In this document: piece after piece, positions 54,274-61,891 of the stretch | Numbering within the stretch: position 1 is the first letter of the stretch | Layout: the number at the start of each line of letters is the position of its first letter | Assembly (NCBI RefSeq): GCF_002067135.1 | Contig: NZ_CP020105.1 | Span: 806,001-870,000, forward strand | Source of the DNA: Spirosoma rigui | Lineage (GTDB): Bacteria; Bacteroidota; Bacteroidia; Cytophagales; Spirosomataceae | Length of the DNA: 64,000 bases | Direction of reading: 5' to 3' | Translations under genes and position numbers: made by a program | Notes under the pieces: model-generated | Told to the model about the DNA's origin: nothing | Databases searched by the model: none | The model's input: the letters and a program-made list of their open reading frames with translations, nothing else

Positions 54274-55575
54274 ATGAAAAAGAGAACATGGATAGTTGCT
54301 TCGATGCTTGCCGCCACCATCGGCCTGTCATCCTGCGCAACAACGGAGAAATGGCTTTACGGAGGCCCCGGACAGGAACGCCAGGATGTGTCACAGCGTA
54401 GCAGCAACACCCGGGACTCCCGCGACCGCACTACTGACAATGACCGCCGGGATCGCGACGATGAGCGGTCAATGAGCCGGAGCGACCGGAACCGGGACAA
54501 CGACCGGAACCGGGATCGGGACAATGATCGGGAAGGCGGCTTGTTTAGCCGGCGCAACAATGACCGGGAAACCGATCGGGACGGAGGTATTTTCAACCGC
54601 CGGAATCAAGACGAGCGCACAAGTCGTAGCGGGTCATACCGCAACCCTTACAGCAGTGGTAATCGGGACTCGAACAGCCCCAGCCGCATGTCGGGCAGCG
54701 ATTCATACAACAACCGCTATAGCGATTCCGACCGGGATGACGAGCGCAGTTCTTACAACAACCGCTACGCCGATAACGATCGCAACAGCCGGTCAGACTA
54801 CAACAGCTACCGCGACTCGAACAGCCGCACCACGGACGACCGAGACAGCCGGGGCCGCTATGACGACCGGGATTCACGCGATAACCGGTATGATGATCGG
54901 GACTCGCGGGATAGCCGGAGCCGATACAACGATCAGGACTCGCGCGACAGCCGCTACGATGATCGGGACCGTACTAACGACCGATCCGGCAACCGCTACG
55001 ATGATCGGGACTCTTACCGGAATGGCAGCCGTGACCGGTATAATGATCGGGATTCACGGGACAACCGTGACAACGATCGGGACAGCCGCAGTCGTTACGA
55101 CGACCGTGGCGCACGAGACAATCGGTATGATGATCGGGACGACCGGGATCGCTACAGCCGGGATTCGCGGGACAGCCGCGACCGTTCCTACAGCCGGTAT
55201 GATGACCGCAACACCAGCCGCAATGACGATCGGAACAGTTTCCGGGATAGTCGGGATGACCGTTCGGGCAGCCGGGAAACAGATCGGGACAAGCGCGAGC
55301 TGACCGACCGTATTTCGGAACAGATGGACAAACTTGACAAGCAACTTGACGAAGCGAAGGCCGATGTTAAGAACGAAAGTCGCCGAGACCGCCAGAAGCG
55401 TCAGGACAACGTTAAAGATCTCGAAGAAAAGCGTCGTCAGTTAACCGACTCGTATTACAAGGTTCAACGGGCTAGCGACGACGATCTGAAAAAGGTAAAG
55501 CGTGAGGCCAATCGCGTTGTCGATGACATTGAAGATGCGATGGAAAAACTCGTGGACAAAGTGGATAAGAAATAA
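54274..55575 (+). CDS. Arg/Asp-repeat lipoprotein with C-terminal coiled coil
   Basis: This encodes 433 residues from the ATG at 54274, which gives MKKRTWIVASMLAATIGL and the lipobox LSSC (Cys 21). After a short stretch (ATTEKWLYGGPGQ), residues of about 45-335 are almost only Arg, Asp, Ser, Asn, Tyr and Gly. They fall in loose repeats such as DSRDNRYDDRD and NRYDDRDSR, with near-equal numbers of plus and minus charges. The last 100 residues are Lys/Glu/Asp-rich and look like a coiled coil (ELTDRISEQMDKLDKQLDEA, VVDDIEDAMEKLVDKVDKK). No family was recognised. It ends at a strong terminator. The middle should be a disordered polyampholyte extending from the membrane; the function is unknown. 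Confidence 0.8.
   Translation: MKKRTWIVASMLAATIGLSSCATTEKWLYGGPGQERQDVSQRSSNTRDSRDRTTDNDRRDRDDERSMSRSDRNRDNDRNRDRDNDREGGLFSRRNNDRETDRDGGIFNRRNQDERTSRSGSYRNPYSSGNRDSNSPSRMSGSDSYNNRYSDSDRDDERSSYNNRYADNDRNSRSDYNSYRDSNSRTTDDRDSRGRYDDRDSRDNRYDDRDSRDSRSRYNDQDSRDSRYDDRDRTNDRSGNRYDDRDSYRNGSRDRYNDRDSRDNRDNDRDSRSRYDDRGARDNRYDDRDDRDRYSRDSRDSRDRSYSRYDDRNTSRNDDRNSFRDSRDDRSGSRETDRDKRELTDRISEQMDKLDKQLDEAKADVKNESRRDRQKRQDNVKDLEEKRRQLTDSYYKVQRASDDDLKKVKREANRVVDDIEDAMEKLVDKVDKK
54841..55220 (+). repeat. Degenerate repeats coding for Arg/Asp-rich peptide
   Basis: Units built on GA(T/C)-CG-GGA(T/C)-TC..GACAACCG..TATGATGATCGG recur many times with variation in spacing and third bases. They encode YDDRDSRD-like peptides inside the lipoprotein at 54274-55575. 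The units are imperfect and lack spacers, so this is a coding repeat, not a CRISPR array. Confidence 0.7.
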
Positions 55576-55600
55576 TCATTTTTGTGCACCGATGACCAGT

Positions 55601-55634
55601 AAACGGGGCCGATTCTGTCGAATCGGCCCCGTTT
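55601..55634 (+). terminator. Rho-independent terminator
   Basis: AAACGGGGCCGATTC (55601-55615) pairs perfectly with GAATCGGCCCCGTTT (55620-55634) around TGTC. It ends the Arg/Asp-rich lipoprotein gene, 26 bases after its stop. The core is shared with the hairpin at 39705-39743. Confidence 0.9.
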
Positions 55635-55637
55635 GTG

Positions 55638-55668
55638 TTGAGTCACCCGTAAACAGTACTTACCTTTA
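55638..55668 (+). promoter_or_regulatory. Candidate promoter close to the gamma-carbonic-anhydrase-like gene
   Basis: TTG at 55638-55640 is followed after 20 bases by TACCTTTA (55661-55668), a seven-of-eight match to TAnnTTTG. The expected start of transcription (about 55672) is next to the ATG at 55673, so the message could be leaderless. Motif match only. Confidence 0.4.
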
Positions 55669-55672
55669 CGGT

Positions 55673-56185
55673 ATGGCACTAATCAAACCTGTCCGCGGCA
55701 TACACCCCAAAACCGGCGACAACTGCTGGTTTGCGGATAACGCAACCATCGTTGGCGACGTAACGATGGGTCGTGATTGCACCGTCTGGTTCAACGCCGT
55801 TGTACGGGGCGATGTTAACAGCATCACCATTGGCGACCGCACCAACATCCAGGACGGTGCAGTCATTCACTGCACGTACCAACGGTTCAAAACTACCATT
55901 GGGAGTAGTGTTTCTATTGCCCATAATGCCATCGTTCACGGCTGCACAGTTGAGGATAATGTACTCATCGGCATGGGTGCCATTGTTATGGATGGAGCTG
56001 TGATTGGTGCCGGCAGTATCATAGCGGCCGGGGCAATCGTTACTCAGCATACGGTGGTGCCACCCGGATCTATCTACGCGGGCAATCCGGCGCGGCTGTT
56101 AAAAGCGGTTTCGCCCGAGCAGGCGGAAATTTTTGCCCGGACGGCCAACAACTACGTTATGTACGCGGACTGGTTCAAGGAATGA
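55673..56185 (+). CDS. Gamma-carbonic-anhydrase-like hexapeptide-repeat protein
   Basis: This encodes 170 residues; the ATG at 55673 starts the family's usual N-terminus (MALIKPVRGIHPKTG), while the frame is open much further upstream through the previous gene. The left-handed beta-helix hexapeptides run from about 20 to 130 (ATIVGDVTMGRD, NAVVRGDVNSITIG). The likely zinc ligands are H66, H84 and H89 in VIHC and SIAHNAIVHG, as in YrdA/PaaY-type gamma-CA-like proteins. It overlaps the next gene by four bases (ATGA). Carbonic anhydrase or thioesterase activity cannot be decided from the sequence; many members show no CA activity. Confidence 0.92.
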   Translation: MALIKPVRGIHPKTGDNCWFADNATIVGDVTMGRDCTVWFNAVVRGDVNSITIGDRTNIQDGAVIHCTYQRFKTTIGSSVSIAHNAIVHGCTVEDNVLIGMGAIVMDGAVIGAGSIIAAGAIVTQHTVVPPGSIYAGNPARLLKAVSPEQAEIFARTANNYVMYADWFKE

Positions 56186-56781
56186 GTGACTTTTTCATCT
56201 ACCTCGGCTTAGGCTTCGACCATATCACCGATCCCCGCGGTTACGATCATATACTGTTCGTGGTGGCGCTCTGTGCTATTTACACCCTTCGGCAATGGCG
56301 ACAGGTGTTGATTCTGGTAACGGCTTTCACCATTGGGCACTCGATCACGCTGGCCCTGGCTACACTTCGGCTGATCGACTACAGCACCGATTTTATTGAG
56401 CTGCTCATTCCGATCACCATTCTGATCACCGCCATTACCAATTTCTTCTATAAGGAGCCTCGTACACGTCTGATGCCCGTTAGCGCAGCCAAGGAGCCAA
56501 CCCGGCCGTGGCGCTATGGGCTGGCGCTGGTCTTCGGTCTGATTCATGGCATGGGCTTTTCCAACTACCTGCGTAGCCTGCTGGGCCGCGAAGCCAGTAT
56601 CGTTGAGCCATTGCTAGCCTTCAACATTGGGTTGGAGTTGGGCCAGCTGGTTATCGTGAGCCTGATTCTGGGGCTGGCCTTCGTCGTCGTCGACCTGCTG
56701 CGTAACAGCCGGCTACGCTGGACACTAATCGTCTCGGGTATTGTAGCGGGCATGGCGCTATCATTGATTATCAGCCGCTAA
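56182..56781 (+). CDS. HupE/UreJ-like membrane protein
   Basis: This 199-residue inner-membrane protein has about six hydrophobic helices. Typical family residues are present: FDHITDPRGYDHILF with the conserved Asp-His, TAFTIGHSITLALATL, and FGLIHGMGFSNYL with a His-Gly motif. HupE/UreJ proteins are predicted metal (nickel or cobalt) or small-solute permeases. The start codon lies inside the stop of the gamma-CA-like gene (ATGA overlap), so the two are translated together; a shared role, for example metal supply to the hexapeptide protein, is an inference. Confidence 0.88.
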   Translation: MSDFFIYLGLGFDHITDPRGYDHILFVVALCAIYTLRQWRQVLILVTAFTIGHSITLALATLRLIDYSTDFIELLIPITILITAITNFFYKEPRTRLMPVSAAKEPTRPWRYGLALVFGLIHGMGFSNYLRSLLGREASIVEPLLAFNIGLELGQLVIVSLILGLAFVVVDLLRNSRLRWTLIVSGIVAGMALSLIISR

Positions 56782-56959
56782 CTAATGGCTGTACGGACAG
56801 GTGTACGTTTAGACCGTGTCCATTCTATCCATTTCCGAAGCAATCAATTGCGACAGGCAACTTTTGCCCGGATCACAGTCTCCGTTTATCATATTTGAAA
56901 CGGGACAACCTCTTTTTTTTGTACTTTTACCCCTCTTATCAACAACTACAACCTTGTTT

Positions 56960-59344
56960 ATGCAAAAGATAGTTTTGCTGGTGGCGAGTTTGGCCATTCC
57001 GCTTGGATTGGTACAGGCACAGGCACCAACACAGCGTGCCAACACGCGCTTTGAACAACTTGGGCCCATGTTACCAACGCCCAATACGTTCCGTACCGCA
57101 TCCGGTGCTCCCGGGAAAGACTACTTCCAGAATCGCGCTGATTACGACATCAAAGCCACCCTCGACGATACAAAGCAGAAAATTACCGGTTCCGAGACAA
57201 TTACTTACCACAATAACTCGGCCGATGCGCTCCCCTTCCTCTGGCTTCAACTCGACCAGAACCTGTTCAAACCCGATGCAACCGGCAACATTGCCAAGAC
57301 AAACAGCATTAACGAGCAGGGGTCATCCATGCGACAACTGGACCCCAGTGCAGCGCTGAAGGGAAAAGATTATGGCCACAAGATCACGTCCGTTCGGGAT
57401 CAGTCGGGCAAAGCGCTCAGGTACACGATCAACCAAACCATGATGCGGGTTGATCTGCCACTGGCAGTAGCGCCGGGCAAGACGGTAACATTCTCAATCG
57501 ACTGGAATTTCAACATCATTGACGCCAAAGCCGCCGGCGGTCGATCAGGCTACGAGTTTTTCCCAAAGGACGGCAACTACGTGTACGAGATTGCGCAGTG
57601 GTTTCCCCGTTTGTGTGCCTACAACGATGTAAATGGCTGGCAAAACAAGCAGTTTCTGGGCCAGGGCGAGTTCACGCTTATCTTCGGCAACTACAAAGTA
57701 GCCATCACGGCTCCGAACGACCACGTCGTTGGAGCCACCGGCGAGCTTCAAAATCCCGCTCAGGTACTGAGTGCTACCCAGCAGAAACGCTGGAACGAAG
57801 CCAAAGCCAAGGGCGATAAGCCCGGCGAGAACCCCGTTGTTATTGTCACGCAGGCCGAAGCCGAAGCCGCTGAGAAAGGCAAGCCAACGGGCACTAAGAC
57901 ATGGGTATACAAAGCCGACAATGTCCGCGATTTCGCTTTCTCCAGCAGCCGCAAATTCATTTGGGATGCTCTGCAGCCTAACGTAGAGGGTAAACGCGTG
58001 TGGGCCATGTCGCTCTATCCGAAAGAAGCAAATCCACTGTGGGGTCAGTATTCGACCCGGCTTATTGTGCATACGCTCCGGTCTTACTCCCGCCGGACCA
58101 TCGCCTATCCATATCCCGTAGCCTACTCCGTACACGGACCCGTTGGTGGTATGGAATATCCGATGATGTCATTCAATGGGGCCCGCCCCGAAGCAGACGG
58201 CACCTACTCGGAAGGCACCAAAAACTTCCTGATTCTGGTGGTTATTCACGAGGTAGGACACAACTTCTTCCCCATGATCGTGAACTCCGACGAGCGCCAG
58301 TGGTCATGGATGGATGAAGGGCTGAACAGCTTTCTGGAAGGACTGGCCTGCCTGGAATGGGATGCCGATTTTCCGGCGCGGGGTATCGAACCGCAGTCGA
58401 TTGTACCCTACATGCAGCTCGATTCCAGCAAGCAGATGCCTATCATGAGCAGCTCGGATAATATCCTGCCGGGCACTTTCGGGCCCAACGCCTACAGCAA
58501 GCCCGCTACGGCGCTGAACATCCTGCGTGAGACAGTGATGGGCCGCGAACTATTCGACTACGCCTTTAAGGAGTATGCCCGCCGGTGGGCCTTTAAATCG
58601 CCCGAACCCGCTGATTTCTTCCGGACCATGGAGGATGCGTCGGGTGTTGACCTCGACTGGTTCTGGAAAGGCTGGTTCTACGGCGTACAACCCGTCGATC
58701 AGTCGCTGGTAAAAGTGGATTGGTTTCAGCCTAATTCGCAAAATCCGGAGATCACCAAAGCCGAAGCGCGGGCCGCTGCCCAGCGCCGGGCCAACACCAT
58801 CAGCAAGCAGCGCGATGCCGCGGCTAAAGCTGAAACGGTAGTTGCGCAGGACAGCACCATGAAGGATTTCTATAACAGCTACGATCCGTATGCCGTAACC
58901 GCCGAGGACAAAAAGAAGTATCAGGACTACCTGGCTACGCTGACCCCCGAAGAGCGGGCTACGGCCGAAGCCGGCACCAACTTCTACACGCTGTCGCTGC
59001 AAAACAAAGGTGGTTTGCCGATGCCGGTGATCGTGCGGATGGAATTCGAAGATGGCACCGATTCGGTAGCCCGTTTCCCGGCCGAAATCTGGCGATTCAA
59101 CGACGCATCGATCAAGAAAGTCATTGCGACATCCAAGAAAGTAAAGCAGTGGACCCTCGATCCATTCTACGAAATTGCCGATATCAACACCGACGACAAC
59201 TCGTTCCCACCGGTTTCGCAACCCTCGCGGTTCCAGTTGTTCAAACAACAGCAGCGGGGTGGCGGGGCAGCACCCAACCCCATGCAGCAACAACGCCAAC
59301 GGCAGCAACAGCCACCGGCAAAACAAGGTACTGGCCGAAACTAA
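56960..59344 (+). CDS. Secreted M1 family metallopeptidase, copy A
   Basis: This encodes 794 residues from the ATG at 56960 (MQKIVLLVASLAIPLGLVQA); the frame is open back to 56816, but only this start gives a signal peptide. The zinc site is HEVGH at 430-434 with the third ligand E453 in WMDEG, the M1 pattern HExxH-18-E. Upstream is an N-terminal beta-saddle region beginning NRADYDIKATLDDTKQKITG. The C-terminus is Gln/Asn/Pro-rich (RGGGAAPNPMQQQRQRQQQ), likely disordered. The next gene is a tandem paralogue 23 bases downstream. Some blocks are almost identical between the two at DNA level while others differ, which suggests recent exchange. A partial -7 match (TACTTTTA at 56922-56929) lies upstream. 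Confidence 0.93.
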   Translation: MQKIVLLVASLAIPLGLVQAQAPTQRANTRFEQLGPMLPTPNTFRTASGAPGKDYFQNRADYDIKATLDDTKQKITGSETITYHNNSADALPFLWLQLDQNLFKPDATGNIAKTNSINEQGSSMRQLDPSAALKGKDYGHKITSVRDQSGKALRYTINQTMMRVDLPLAVAPGKTVTFSIDWNFNIIDAKAAGGRSGYEFFPKDGNYVYEIAQWFPRLCAYNDVNGWQNKQFLGQGEFTLIFGNYKVAITAPNDHVVGATGELQNPAQVLSATQQKRWNEAKAKGDKPGENPVVIVTQAEAEAAEKGKPTGTKTWVYKADNVRDFAFSSSRKFIWDALQPNVEGKRVWAMSLYPKEANPLWGQYSTRLIVHTLRSYSRRTIAYPYPVAYSVHGPVGGMEYPMMSFNGARPEADGTYSEGTKNFLILVVIHEVGHNFFPMIVNSDERQWSWMDEGLNSFLEGLACLEWDADFPARGIEPQSIVPYMQLDSSKQMPIMSSSDNILPGTFGPNAYSKPATALNILRETVMGRELFDYAFKEYARRWAFKSPEPADFFRTMEDASGVDLDWFWKGWFYGVQPVDQSLVKVDWFQPNSQNPEITKAEARAAAQRRANTISKQRDAAAKAETVVAQDSTMKDFYNSYDPYAVTAEDKKKYQDYLATLTPEERATAEAGTNFYTLSLQNKGGLPMPVIVRMEFEDGTDSVARFPAEIWRFNDASIKKVIATSKKVKQWTLDPFYEIADINTDDNSFPPVSQPSRFQLFKQQQRGGGAAPNPMQQQRQRQQQPPAKQGTGRN

Positions 59345-59367
59345 CCTATCTTTAACTCCAATCGACA

Positions 59368-61773
59368 ATGAAAAAACTAGTGCTCATGGCTGGCCTGAGC
59401 CTCTGGTCAGCCGCTTTGATGGCGCAGGCACCAGCTGCCCCGACGCAAAACGCCAACACGCGCTTTGAGCAGCTCGGCCCGGTCCTTCCCACACCCAATA
59501 CGTTTCGTACCGCATCGGGTGCGCCGGGAAAGGACTACTTCCAGAACCGCGCCGACTACGATATCAAGGTTGAACTCGACGATGCCAACCAGAAAATCAT
59601 TGGTACGGAAACAGTTACGTATCACAACAACTCGACCGATGAGTTGCCCTTCATCTGGCTTCAGCTCGATCAAAATCTGTTCGCGAAAGGCTCTACCGGC
59701 AGCGTAACCCGCACCGGCAGTGTTAACGAGAGCGGCATGAGTTTTGCCCAATTACAAAACCTGACATCGGTACGGGAACGTAGCAGCCAGCAGGCATCCG
59801 ACAAGTTTGGCTACCATATTACCTCGGTAAAAGATGCCAAGTCGGGCAAAGCGTTGAAATACACGATCAACCAGACCATGATGCGCGTCGACCTGCCAGC
59901 CGCTATCAAGCCCGGCGGCAGTTACTCGTTCAACGTAGACTGGAACTACTTCATCACGGAGTATTACGGCCGCAGTGGTATGGAATACTTCGCCAAAGAC
60001 GGTAACTACAATTATTTCATTGCCCACTGGTTTCCCCGTCTGTGTGCCTACAATGACGTAAACGGCTGGCAGAACAAGCAGTTTCTGGGTCAGGGCGAGT
60101 TCACGCTCATTTTCGGTAATTATAAAGTAGCCATCACTGTACCAAACGACCACATCGTAGGGGCAACGGGTGAGTGCCAGAACTACAAGCAGGTGTTGAC
60201 TGCTACCCAGCAGAAGCGCATGGCACAGGCTGCTACGTCTAAAACGCCCGTTGTTATTGTCACGCAGGCCGAAGCCGAAGCAGCCGAGAAAGCAAAACCC
60301 GGCGATGCCAAAGGCAAAAAGACCTGGGTGTATAACGCACAGAACGTGCGTGACTTCGCTTTCACCAGCAGCCGTAAGTTCATTTGGGATGCTATGCAAA
60401 CCGATGTATACGGCGACGGTCACAAGATCTGGAGCATGTCGTTTTACTCGAAGGAAGGCAACCCGCTGTGGGGTCAGTATTCGACCCGGGTTGTGGAGCA
60501 CACCCTGAAGTCGTACGGCAACCGGACTATTAAATACCCCTATCCAGTGGCCATCTCCTGTCATGCTACCGCTGGCGGGGGCATGGAGTATCCAATGATC
60601 TCGTTCAATGGCGGTCGTCCGGAGGCCGATGGCACCTACAGCGAAGCAGTGAAATACGGCATGATCGGTGTAATCATCCACGAAGTGGGGCACAATTTCT
60701 TCCCCATGATCGTGAACTCGGATGAGCGTCAGTGGACCTGGATGGATGAAGGCCTGAACACATTCTGCCAGTATCTGGCCGAAAAGGAATGGGATTACAA
60801 CTACCCCAGCCGCCGGGGTGAGCCTCAAAATATTGTTGACTATATGAAGTCGGACAAGGCCGTGCTTTCGCCCATTATGACTACGTCTGACAACGTGATC
60901 AACTTGGGTGCCAACGCGTATGCCAAGCCCGCTACGGCGCTGAACATTCTGCGCGAAACGGTCATGGGCCGTGAGTTGTTCGACTACGCCTTCAAAGAGT
61001 ATGCCCGCCGGTGGGCCTTTAAATCGCCCGAACCCGCTGATTTCTTCCGGACGCTGGAAGACGCGTCGGGCGTTGACCTCGACTGGTTCTGGAAAGGCTG
61101 GTTCTACGGCGTTGAGCCTGTAGACCAGGATCTGGTCGAAGTGGATTGGTTTCAGGTTGATTCAGGCAATCCTGAGGTGAGTAAAGCCGCGGCCCGCGCC
61201 GAAGCCAAACGGCGCGCCGGTACCATCAGCAAGCAGCGCGACGCTGCTACCCAGGCTGAAACAGTAGTTGCCAAAGACTCCACCATGAAGGATTTCTACA
61301 ACAACTATGACCCCTACACCGTTACGGACAGCGACAGAAAGCGGTACCAGGATTACCTGGCTACATTGAGCGAAGACGAGCGGAAAACACTGGAAACCAA
61401 CGCAGCGACGAACTTTTACACCCTTTCGCTGAAAAATAAAGGTGGTTTACCAATGCCGGTGATCGTGCGGATGGAATTCGAAGATGGCACCGATTCGGTA
61501 GCCCGTTTCCCAGCCGAAATCTGGCGATTCAACGACGTAGCAATCAAGAAAGTCATTGCAACGCCCAAGAAGGTCAAACAATGGGTGCTGGACCCTTACC
61601 AGGAGATTGCAGATATTGATACCGAAAATAACGCATTCCCCCGCATGGCCGCTCCAACGCGGTTCCAGTTGTTCCGGCAACAGCAGCGGGGTGGCGGGGC
61701 AGCGCCCAACCCCATGCAGCAGCAACGGCGGGCAACTCAGCCGCCTGCCACCCAGGGTAGTGGTAAAAATTAG
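59368..61773 (+). CDS. Secreted M1 family metallopeptidase, copy B
   Basis: This 801-residue paralogue of the preceding gene lies in the same direction after a 23-base gap. It has a signal peptide (MKKLVLMAGLSLWSAALMA), zinc site HEVGH at 438-442 and E461 in WMDEG. The region just after the active site differs from copy A (NTFCQYLAEKEWDYNYP in place of NSFLEGLACLEWDADFP), so substrate preference may differ. The C-terminus carries the same Gly/Gln/Pro-rich tail. Aminopeptidase activity on peptides in the periplasm or medium is the family expectation. It ends at a terminator 36 bases downstream. Confidence 0.93.
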   Translation: MKKLVLMAGLSLWSAALMAQAPAAPTQNANTRFEQLGPVLPTPNTFRTASGAPGKDYFQNRADYDIKVELDDANQKIIGTETVTYHNNSTDELPFIWLQLDQNLFAKGSTGSVTRTGSVNESGMSFAQLQNLTSVRERSSQQASDKFGYHITSVKDAKSGKALKYTINQTMMRVDLPAAIKPGGSYSFNVDWNYFITEYYGRSGMEYFAKDGNYNYFIAHWFPRLCAYNDVNGWQNKQFLGQGEFTLIFGNYKVAITVPNDHIVGATGECQNYKQVLTATQQKRMAQAATSKTPVVIVTQAEAEAAEKAKPGDAKGKKTWVYNAQNVRDFAFTSSRKFIWDAMQTDVYGDGHKIWSMSFYSKEGNPLWGQYSTRVVEHTLKSYGNRTIKYPYPVAISCHATAGGGMEYPMISFNGGRPEADGTYSEAVKYGMIGVIIHEVGHNFFPMIVNSDERQWTWMDEGLNTFCQYLAEKEWDYNYPSRRGEPQNIVDYMKSDKAVLSPIMTTSDNVINLGANAYAKPATALNILRETVMGRELFDYAFKEYARRWAFKSPEPADFFRTLEDASGVDLDWFWKGWFYGVEPVDQDLVEVDWFQVDSGNPEVSKAAARAEAKRRAGTISKQRDAATQAETVVAKDSTMKDFYNNYDPYTVTDSDRKRYQDYLATLSEDERKTLETNAATNFYTLSLKNKGGLPMPVIVRMEFEDGTDSVARFPAEIWRFNDVAIKKVIATPKKVKQWVLDPYQEIADIDTENNAFPRMAAPTRFQLFRQQQRGGGAAPNPMQQQRRATQPPATQGSGKN

Positions 61774-61808
61774 GTAAACTGTTCGAATACAAGTACCTTA
61801 CCTTGTCG

Positions 61809-61849
61809 AAAACGGTCTTTGACTAATCTGGTCGAAGGCCGTTTTTTTT
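61809..61849 (+). terminator. Rho-independent terminator after the M1 peptidases
   Basis: AAAACGGTCTTTGAC pairs with GTCGAAGGCCGTTTT, allowing two G-T pairs, around a short loop, followed by a run of T. It ends the tandem peptidase unit before the metalloprotease gene that starts at 61892. Confidence 0.85.
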
Positions 61850-61891
61850 GTCCCATAATTTCACCCGTTTGTTGTCCCACCGAACAGTACA

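Noticed and set aside
54841-55220. Possible CRISPR array or tandem DNA repeat
   Set aside because: The units vary, have no constant spacers, and keep the reading frame of a lipoprotein; they are protein-level repeats.
59752-60828. Minus-strand open frame of 358 codons opposite the second M1 peptidase
   Set aside because: It is a shadow of the peptidase reading frame; the same type of shadow appears opposite copy A.
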